A stretch of DNA of 64,000 nucleotides from Asterella californica (Eukaryota > Streptophyta > Marchantiopsida > Marchantiales > Aytoniaceae), in assembly GCA_036924285.1 (NCBI GenBank), contig JAYKYS010000006.1:26634001-26698000 (forward strand), in the 5' to 3' direction. Below the pieces are notes generated by a model, which did not search any database, had not been told where the DNA came from, and saw nothing but the letters and a program-made list of their open reading frames with translations. How positions within the stretch are numbered: position 1 is the first letter of the stretch; each line of letters begins with the position of its first letter. The position numbers and the translations under genes were made by a program. Of the stretch, positions 55,378-64,000 are shown in pieces.

Positions 55378-57414
55378 TTAGCTGGAAGAAACCACTGCAG
55401 ATTGTCGTCTCACAAAATATCTACGCAGTGGTTCTTGAAACTTGTACAATGCTAGATCATCTAGGTACTCCCAAGCTTCACTTACCAATCCCGGAACTCT
55501 ACCTGTCCAACGACATAGGTATTGAGTAACGGGTTCTCCAGCTCCATCTGGATTCGGTGATTCTCGATGATCTACTATCTCAATCAACTCAAGATCATCA
55601 GCTCTTGGTAATGCTTCTAACACTGGATGCCATTTCTGATATCTTCTTGGCAACGACTCTAGTTCCTCACGAAACATCTTTAAGTTAGAAACATGAATGA
55701 TGGGGTGATAGTGCTTCATACTAGCTGGAAAACGTAACTTATAGGTCACAGGACCTAACTTCTTCTCGATCAGGAATGGTCCTACCCACTTCGGAAGAAG
55801 CTTCTTGGCTAAATCCACCCCTGCTGGGATTCTGAAGTTCTTGGTTCTCAACCAGACTCTCTGCCCTTCTTCGAACTGTACGTCTTGTCGACCACGGTTT
55901 GCATACTTGGCATACCGTTGTTGTGCCTTCTCCATGTGTTTCTTTGCCTCTTGAAACACAGTACCCTGAACACGTATGAAAGTTTCTATATCTGGAGGAT
56001 CTTGATTTGACCTTCCTGCATTTTCATGCCCCTTGGTAGCTAGAGCTATAGGAGTCCAAGGTGCATGAGAGCCCTGATAAACCACTTCAAATGGTTTAAA
56101 TCCTGTACTTGAATGCTTGGTGTTGTTATATGTAAACTCCACCAAGTCCAAGTGCTCGCTCCAATCACGCTGATCTCGCATGATATAGTTTCTCAACCCT
56201 TGCTCTACTATCTGTATCGTCCATTCCGTCTGACCATCAGTTTCAGGATGATAGGAAGAACTGAACTTGAGGGTAGTTCCGAGTCTTCGAAACAAACCCT
56301 TCCAAAACTCAGCAACAAACCTCCTATCCAAGTCTGAAACAATATCTTTAGGCATCCTCTGATACTTAAAAACATATCGAATGAATAGTTCAGCGGCACC
56401 TTTTGACGTTACTGCTTCCCTACAAGGGATGAGGTGAGCTTGTTTGCTGAAATGATCGATGACAACTAGCAAAGTATCAAAACCTCTTGACTCAGGTAAA
56501 CCGGTGCATAAGTCCATACTTATGCTCTCCCAAGGCCCATCAGGTATTGGTAATGGTCTCAGCAATCCTGTAGGTCTCCTCCGCTCAGTTTGTTGTTGCT
56601 GACATGTCAAGCAAGTCTGCACGTACTTGATCACATCCTCCAACATGGTTGGCCAATAAAACTGCTCTTTAAGTCGTTGTAACGTTCTATTCTGTCCTCC
56701 ATGTCCAGCCAGTTCACAATCATGACATTCTTGCATGACTAGTGTCCGTAGAGATCCAGCTGGAACATAGACCTTGGTTTGCTTGTAAAACCAAAGTCCA
56801 TTGCGAAATGAGAGATTACGTACCAATGGATCTCTCCTTTGTTGGCTGGTCCAACGTTGAGCTTGAGGATCGTCTGGCAATGCTTGTCTGATTCGATCCA
56901 AAAGCTCTTCACTCGTGTCCTGAGTTGTTAACGCCTGGACACGTCTGCTTAACACATCCGCTGGAATATTTTCCTTCCCCTTTTGATACCGCCATTCGAT
57001 ATCAAAACGTGCAAGTTCCACTTGCCATCTCTGCTGTTTGCGGGACAAACGGGGTTTACTCTGAAAGTATGTATTACCCTCGCAGTCCGTCACAACAGTA
57101 ACCTTGCTTGGTAACAAATAATGCTCCCAACGCTTCAGACAGTGGACAACTGCGAACATCTCATGTTCATGAGCAGGCCATTTTGCCTCTGTTTCTGAAA
57201 ACTTGTGACTTTCGTAAGCCACCGGATGCTTTCCTTGCATCAACACTCCTCCAATGGCCCATTGAGAAGCATCTGTGTGAACCTCGAAAGGTTCTCCCAT
57301 CTTTGGAAGAGCTAGCACGGACATCTCTGTCAGTGCTTGTTTCAATCCTTGAAACGCTCGTTCAGCTGCTGGATTCCAAACAACCTTGGAAGCCTTGCGC
57401 AATAAGCCAAACAA
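55378..57414 (-). pseudogene. gypsy C pol: RNase H, integrase, chromodomain
   Basis: 678 codons open in one frame. RNase H: D47 (HTDAS), E83, D110. Integrase: H231/H238/C268/C271 zinc domain; core D301 (SMDLC), D361 (SDLDRR) and E397 (GQTEW), with 35 residues between the last two. A GPY/F-like module follows (KWVGPFLIEKK) and a chromodomain from about residue 608 (LELIEIVDH, QYLCRWTG, AWEYLDDL). Chromodomains of this class steer integration toward marked chromatin. The frame is not continuous with RT: a one-base shift lies at about 57425-57445. All integrase catalytic residues are present. Confidence 0.92.
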
Positions 57415-57424
57415 AGGTGCGGCT

Positions 57425-59045
57425 TTATGCGCAAACTGATAAGCGCCGAAAATATGTAGCTAATCCAAGAAAAGATCTGAGCTCATGAACACTCTCAGGT
57501 CTCTTCCATTCAACAATGGCTCGAATCTTAGCCTTGTTAGGATGAATACCTTGCGCATCGATCAAACATCCTAGAAACACCACACTCTCTTGTCCAAAAG
57601 AACACTTGCTCTTCTTGAGGTAGAGTTGATGTTCTTCTAGGCGCTTAAACACCATTTCAACATCTGCTAGATGCTGATCCCAAGTGGATGAGAAGATGAT
57701 GATATCTTCTAAGTACACGATAACACTCTCATCCAAGAGATCTCTGAAGATCTCGTTCATTAGCCTGCAGAAAGTACCAGGTGCATTGGACAATCCAAAC
57801 GGCAACACTGTATACTCAAACAAGCCATACCTCGTCCTTACAGCTGTCTTTTCTTCATCTCCTTCTTTGATCCGGATTTGATGATATCCAGAACGGAGAT
57901 CCAGCTTGGTGAAATACCTTCCTGTGGCCAACCGATCGGTGGTTTCATCCATGAGAGGAAGAGGGTACTTGTTCTTGACAGTAACCTTATTGAGTGCACG
58001 ATAGTCCGCACACATGCGAATACCACCATCCTTCTTGGCCACGAACAACACCGGGGCAGCATAAGGTGATATACTAGGTCGTAAGATACCCTGAGCTACC
58101 AACTCTTTCAACTGAGTCTTTAGCTCTGTCAGCTCATCAAACGACATCCGTCTTGATGACACTACAGTAGGGGTAGCCCCAGGAACCAGATCAATAGCAT
58201 GATCCAAGGCTCTCCTCGGAGGAAGTCCTGTTGGTAACTGGTCCGGCATTAGGTGAGAATACCTCTCAATCAATGCCTGCATATCAGGATATATGGGAAG
58301 AGCAGCAACACGTTCTTCCTCATCCGTCTCCACCTTGGGTTTAGACATCACTGCAACCCAAGCTTCATCTACTGACTTGATCTGCTTTCCAAACTGTCTA
58401 GCTGTGCAGATCTGAAATGCCACCTTTGCTCGTTGGAACCTACGAGTAGCATGGTTTGGCTCCTTGGGTCTCTCTTTGATGATCAAAGGATGTGGTTGAC
58501 CCAAGCCCCATCGGTCCATGACTACGACGTTCCCTTCTTGAACATCCAGCTTTGCCTTGGTCTCTTGTAACCAAGACCAGGACAAGATACCTTCCATCGT
58601 GTCGCCTAAGCTCATAACTAAAAACTCGTGCTTCCTAGTTACCCCTCCAACAGTAACAGGAACACTCATGAGCTTTTCTGTAACGGTTGTGCTACCTTGC
58701 ACAAACCTTACCAACAACGGGCTCATGATCTTGGTTCTAGTCACCTCCAAGGTCCTGACTAGTTTTTCATCCAAGACATTCACATCTGCTCCAGTATCAA
58801 TAAGCAAACAACACCGGTGGTTTCCTATTTTCACTTCAATCCACGGCAGAAAATCCCCATGTTCTACCAAATGTTCACCAGCACATACCTCTGCTTTAGT
58901 AGTCGCCTCAACTGGTTCTTCAACACTGGTTGTCTCTTCAGCTGTCAACCCACGAAAGTTGCTCGCTGTTGAACGTTGAGGACACTCACGAGCGATGTGA
59001 CCATCTCGTCCGCATCGAAAACAGATGATCGTCCTTTTAAAGTGT
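57425..59045 (-). pseudogene. gypsy C zinc knuckle, protease and reverse transcriptase
   Basis: Open frame after gag: CCHC knuckle (CFRCGRDGHIAREC, about 58980-59030), protease LIDTGADVNVL (about 58775-58810), and RT with LFVAKKDGGIRMCADYRALN, KLDLRSGYHQIRI and LPFGLSNAP. The active site reads VYLEDI (about 57710-57730) where YxDD is expected: the first Asp of the pair is Glu (GAA). The frame ends at TAA 57425 after FRRLSVCA, where a single-base shift would rejoin RNase H. The RT is therefore both truncated and probably catalytically impaired. Confidence 0.9.
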
Positions 59046-60157
59046 AGCACTGCTAGCTCCACCGCTCCTAGCACCTGAAGTCGAAGCTTGGTTGGATCCT
59101 GCATTGGATGCATAAGATCCAGTAGGTCGTGTCTGAGTAGGACCACGAGTAACTCCTTGCTGTTGAGACCCACGAGGAAATCTCCTTCCTGCTGCACCAA
59201 ATCTTCCACCACCACGTCCTCTACCACCTCTGCTCTGAGAGGACGCTATTTGTCCTTGAGGATTGCGCCAAAATCCTCTACTAGGCTCGCCACCACTTGT
59301 TCCACGCTGAAACTTGGAAGGCTGCACGGTATAGTTACGCTCTCTAGTGTTCTCTGCTGCTTCCAAAAATGCAAACAAGTCTTGCATGTCCTCGGACTTG
59401 TGAAACATAACCCAGCTATCAAACACACTAGCATAAAAACCCTGCAGACCTTTCTTCAAGTGAAACAGCAAGTCGATGCGATCCACCATGTGCAAACGAG
59501 TAACCAACTCAGAAAATCGCTGGAGATACTGTCTGATACTCCCTGTCTGTCTCAGATGAATGAGTTCTAGTCGAAACTGTGTAGCTTCATCCACTGGTAC
59601 CAAATGTCGTCGGAGTTCATCTTTCAGCTCCGGCCAAGTGGACATAGGAGTTGTACCGTTCAAACTCCTCATCCGCTGTTGACCTCCATACCATTCCTTA
59701 GCCTCTCCTTCCAATCTACTAACAGCATAGGTGAACCAACTGCGCTCATCGAAATTCTCCAGGTAATTCTCCATTTCAGTAATCCATAACTCAAACTTGG
59801 AAAAGCTTTTCTCACCGTTGAAGGTTGATGGTGTCGCTGGTTCAGCCCACTTCACTTTCCGCTTGTGCCCTTCTTTGGCTGAGCTGCCTTCCGCAACATT
59901 CTCTTGCACCTTTTGTGATCCATCTTCATTCTTATCTGCTTGAGCAATATCAACTGCTTCTTCGTCTGGTAGTGTTAAATCCTTGACTTGCTCGATTTGC
60001 AGTACAGGGACCTCCGCTTCCTTCTCTCTTGTGTCGCTTTTGCTTGAGTTAAATCCGCCTTAAGCACCTTGTTCTCAGCTTCTACTTGCTCCAGTCGGCC
60101 TTCCAACTTTCTCAGCAATGCTTTCATCTCGTCCAACTCGGTCGACATAGCCTCCAT
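59037..60157 (-). pseudogene. gypsy C gag, with frameshifts
   Basis: A coiled-coil N terminus (MSTELDEMKALLRKLEGRLE) starts at 60157, just after the PBS, and runs to about 60050. There the frame shifts into VPVLQIEQVKDLTLPDEEA and the gag core (59037-59909: FELWITEMENYLENFDE, WPELKDELRRHLV, IRQYLQRFSELVTRL), followed by a Gly/Arg/Ser-rich tail (GGRGRGGGRFG). It stops at TAA 59037-59039, just short of the zinc knuckle, which lies in the +1 frame across ACACTTTAAAAG. Confidence 0.88.
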
Positions 60158-60193
60158 TGTCGATGGTGTTTAGCAAAGACTCAACTTGAGCCT

Positions 60194-60205
60194 GCTCTGA
60201 TACCA
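60194..60205 (-). other. gypsy C primer-binding site (tRNA-iMet)
   Basis: TGGTATCAGAGC on the minus strand, two bases after the 5' LTR end. Confidence 0.92.
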
Positions 60206-60207
60206 AC

Positions 60208-61164
60208 TGTAACGTTCGACCGCATATCTCGGAACAGATTCCTTTATCTCTAACCAATGAACTGCCGAACGTGAACCTCCCTGGAGACCTTATACTTTAT
60301 TTGTGTCTCCAGATCCAATTCGTTAAACTATCCGCTAATAAGCACAGAGGATTTAATAACTGTTGAACGGGTTTTGAATAACCAACTAGTCTTTTGTAGG
60401 TCTCTGGTCAATCTTAGGTTACTAAATACAGGTGGAACTATTCTAGACCTGGGTTGCATAAAATTTGGGCAGCGCTTCCGCTACTGGTGATCAAGTCGGA
60501 ACGCCAAGACCCACAAGGAGCAACCGCCAAGACTAGGAGACCTAGTAGATGCTAGGAAGTAGGAAGGCAAAGCAATTACACCTAAATAAAGTCAACACGA
60601 CACCAGATGCGCCCAACTCAGTTTTGGCACACAACTCAAGCCTACTTATCAGAATGGAGAAAGTCACGGGCTCATATACATTACATGGCATTACTTGCTG
60701 ACAAGGTCACGCTGCGCTCTTGGACCGGCAATCCTTCACTACTCACCAACTCTGCTGTGAGAAATTTACTCCGGAATTACCATGGTACCTACTTTCACTC
60801 TGAACGCCCTGATTTCTGCCACTCAACAGATCAGACCCCAAGTCAGCGATCTAATCAACACCCCAAGTCTGCTCTCAAGGTCCCTCTTCAAATCTGCTCT
60901 CCAAGGAGCTTGATGTGCATCAGTTCTAGCTCCTGATTTCTGACCTCAAAGGCAATGTACACTACACTGAAAAATACAGTCTCCTCCCTCACCACCAAGA
61001 GTGCTCTCTCCAAAACTGAAAAACTGAGAATGGCCTCCTTTAGGGCTCGCGACACTCTTTTCTCTAGTCTCTTGAGCCTGCTTTATGACCATGCAGCTGC
61101 CACTTTTGGGTTAATCACTGCCCGAATGCCATCTGGTTTGGGAAAAAAGCAAAAAGGTGTTACA
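60208..61164 (-). repeat. gypsy C 5' LTR
   Basis: 957 bp, pair of 54020-54976. The plus-strand ORFs found in both LTRs are incidental. Confidence 0.95.
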
Positions 61165-61168
61165 AAGG
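61165..61168 (+). repeat. target-site duplication of gypsy C, right
   Basis: AAGG, identical to 54016-54019. Confidence 0.8.
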
Positions 61169-64000
61169 GCACTCAGCCTGGCGTACCTGTCGTACGTTTT
61201 TGTAAAGAAAGAACTCGTCGACGTTCTCGGTCCTCAATGAGCAAAAGTGGACTTCATAGTTCACTGTAACAATGAAGCTGTAGTTAGTTCATTCTTGAGA
61301 GAGGGAAATCATAACTCGCCTCATACATGTCCCAGTTCTCAAAGTTTCGCTCCAATCCCAAGTCACCCTCGAAGCTCGCAGCCGGGGAGGCCGGTTCACC
61401 TGGTCGTACTGTCAAAAAGGCTCGCTAGCGCTGTTCGTTTGTTCAGTGCCTTCATACACGTACATAATCTAGTTGTGCCACTCAGGGAAAGAAAGTCTGT
61501 ACATAATCTAGTTGTGCCACTCAGGGAAAGAAAGTCTGTATGCATTTACATTCTTTGGAGTCACACTGAGTGGGTCAGGGAATCAGGGGACGGCCCAGAA
61601 CATCACGAAAAGTTGTGAGGTTTCACTCAGTAGATCGACGATTCAGATAGTGAAAGTTGATTCGGCCGGCTGGTTCAGACTGCCTAAACATAGAGAATTC
61701 AAGAAAGTAATTTAAGAAATATCTTGTGTTCAAGATTTGTCTTCTCACTTTTGCCAAGATTGTTCCGCACTTAACGCAATGGCTACTCCTGTTATGGTCT
61801 TTAGCAAGAAGGAGAAGTGCTTTTCTTCTTGAATCTACTACTACTGGTTGAATTTTCAGCCTATGTCCAGCAGCCAAGCTGCATGCAGTGCTAGGGAATG
61901 GGATAGGATAGCAGCAAAACCAAAAATGACGTTGATGGGAGGCAGGTCTGGGGTCGGTTTGGTCCAACTTAGTTGGATGTTTTTGCAGTGGACCCGGTGT
62001 GACAATTTAGTCACGTTGAAGATAGAGTTCACTCGTCGCTATTTGTCCTTTGATTCCTCTGTTCCTATCCTAGTATAGTATAGTATGACGCTAAAGGGGC
62101 CAGGCTCACGCAACAAGGTCTGATGATAAAGGTTCGGTGAGCTATCACTGGTGCCGACTCTGGACATCTTTTATCATAGATATTCCGATCAGAAAAAGGG
62201 AGTGGCGTCATCGCTTTCCGCCACTTTAGTTAAAGCAGGTTGTACCACATTTCGTGCATTTACCAGAGCATAGATGTGGTGCGTTACCAGAGCACTTTTA
62301 GTCATACTCGAGGTTTAATTTGTCCATAAAATGAGAGAGGATGAGAAAACGATATACCATTTAAAGGACGAAAATTGAAGATAACTCGTATATCTCCTCC
62401 ATTGAATAACTCATTGTTCTCAGAACGTTTATCATGTATGAATTTAAAAAGTATTTTCTGCACAACATTTAAATTTCTCCATAAATATGATGTCATGAGT
62501 TACCATAGCACTTTTTAATACTAAGTAGTTTGTTTTCAAATGAATTATAACTTGTAAAACTTTTGAAACTTGAATGCTTTAATTTGATTCCTTATTTTAC
62601 AAATTTCCAAGTTGGGATGAAGAAGTAGGTATCAAAATCATTTTCTGCGTATCGGTTAAATTTGTGCATAACAGTTTAAATTTTCTGCATAACCGTTTAA
62701 CTTGTCCATAAAGTGGAGGAGTAGGAGCAAACGGTATACTATTTAAATAACAAAAAATCAAAAAAACTCATATATCTCATGCATTGAGTAACCCATTGAT
62801 TTCTGAACTTTTTATCATGTATGAACTCAGAACTTGTCAAGAAAGTTTGGACACATTTCCTTATTCCATAAAAAAGCAGCTGAAAAACTTGATAATTGAT
62901 CTCTTTCAGGAGTAATACGAAGGTAATTATTGGTGAAATAAATTTCACTACTTTTTTTCTAGTGCAGAATCTCTTCTTACAGCTATAAATGTTACTTATG
63001 AAACTAACATTTTGTACAGTGGTTTAAAAAGCATTTAACTTGGTAATCTTATTCCTATGTAGTAATTTGCAGCTCATCAAAACTATTACATCATCTTTTA
63101 CATTATATATTTATAGCGAGAGAGGAATATGAAAAACTGTTTAAAATTTATCATCTATCTCTTTGACACTAAATCTATTTTTTGACAGGACAGCAAACTG
63201 ATCTTATGGCGAGTGACTGAAACCACATGACTTATGGTTCTATTCAGAAGCTCCGGCATGTCATATGCAGTTAACCCCTCAATATTTATAATTTAAAAAT
63301 ATATTTTGATTTAAAAATATTTATATTTAAAAATAAAACACTTACAATAATTCCAACTAACACTTCTTGAAGAGCTGATAATCTGAAAGTAATAAATAGG
63401 TACACAAGTTCGATGATAACTGTAGAGTTTGTCCAATCGCGTTTTGTAGACTCTTTGTCTTCCTCCATGCTTGTCTTTTTATTCTGTTGGGCCAAAAATG
63501 CACTTTGGATGCATATTTATAATTGTAAAACTCACAGCAGAATTGGATAAAAAGCAAATAAGAGACACCTGCGGTCATTTTGAGAAAACATCCATGTTTT
63601 CTTGGCAGAACTAAAATCTTAGTAAATATTCTTTGTTCACGAACGAGTCTCATAGCTAGAACTCTTGGTAAATATTTATAGTACCACCTTTCACTATTGA
63701 AAGAAATAGGTATGGCCTTACTATACCACTCTTCAGTATCGAGCAGAGCTTTACACGTAGACTTGATAGTACATGTAAGGTCCTTATTGCAACACCCTTC
63801 AGTGTAAAACATGTAAAGCTCTTACAGAGCGCAGAGATTTCTCTTCTGTTCCTGTGCTAGACGTGTGAGGGGAAACGAGGGTAGGAGGTTTCTGGTGAAA
63901 GCCGTCTGGAGGGTGCGGGCCTGTGATAGTCAAGCGGGAATCCAACATTAGCCACCATCATCAAGCGAGAATGTCAAACTTCTCAACAAACTCGGTTCCA
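61165..64000 (+). repeat. repeat D copy 3 = right arm of inverted repeat, third piece
   Basis: To about 63195 it is the reverse complement of 44525-47110. From 61277 to the window end it also matches 13092 to about 16000 in direct orientation. It shows a 52-bp tandem duplication near 61464-61540 (ACATAATCTAGTTGTGCCAC twice) absent from the other copies. It continues past the window. Confidence 0.88.

Larger units (their letters stand above)
54020..61164 (-). mobile_element. chromodomain Ty3/gypsy element C, structurally complete
   Basis: 7145 bp on the minus strand with 957-bp LTRs (54020-54976 and 60208-61164), a tRNA-iMet PBS, gag, protease, RT, RNase H, integrase and a C-terminal chromodomain, flanked by AAGG. 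Only about six substitutions separate the LTRs, so insertion is very recent. Coding frames are nonetheless broken in at least three places. About 400 bp between the pol stop (55378) and the 3' LTR are non-coding. It sits in the right arm of the D inverted repeat. Confidence 0.95.

Overview
The window looks like nuclear DNA of a land plant. It has GT-AG introns, an NB-ARC immune-receptor-type gene, and LTR retrotransposons primed by initiator-methionine tRNA. The receptor carries ARM and TPR repeats instead of the LRRs usual in flowering plants, and one retrotransposon remnant carries cytosine-methyltransferase and (in a related remnant) PHD-finger modules. Together these suggest a non-seed plant, most likely a bryophyte such as a liverwort. 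That placement is an inference from family memory, not a measurement. All alignments here were made by eye.

Layout. 1-3186: the 3' end of Ty3/gypsy family A (RT, RNase H, integrase, then a 920-bp LTR), with three in-frame stops. 3405-10430 (minus strand): a second gypsy relic whose integrase ends in a PHD finger. It is split by a 3.68-kb giant solo LTR of family B (4686-8363) flanked by a 4-bp duplication. 10431-17860: mostly unassigned sequence, with the first copy of a long non-coding repeat, here called D (13090 to about 16020). 17863-25028: a family B relic with a large internal deletion, its truncated LTR fused to a second family A 3' end. 25029-26540 (minus): a decayed retroelement-type ORF with a coiled coil. 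28261-30740 (minus): a relic with protease-like and C5 DNA methyltransferase segments. 33769-40242 (plus): a four-exon gene for a coiled-coil/NB-ARC/ARM/TPR protein, the only convincing host gene. It has one in-frame stop late in exon 3 and a MITE in its last intron. 41975-43500 (minus): an unidentified decayed ORF cluster.

44525-64000 is a very large inverted repeat of family D (arms about 3 kb, centre about 47.9-48.1 kb). Two retrotransposons have inserted in its right arm: a structurally complete Ty1/copia element with one uninterrupted 1301-codon polyprotein (48383-53460, target duplication GTGGA), and a chromodomain gypsy element (54020-61164, target duplication AAGG). The gypsy LTRs are almost identical although its ORFs carry frameshifts and an altered reverse-transcriptase active site.

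Overall this is a repeat-dominated accessory region with successive nested insertions around one receptor-like gene. The points of most biological interest are the methyltransferase/PHD retrotransposon lineage, the NB-ARC-ARM-TPR receptor with its internal stop, and the giant inverted repeat.
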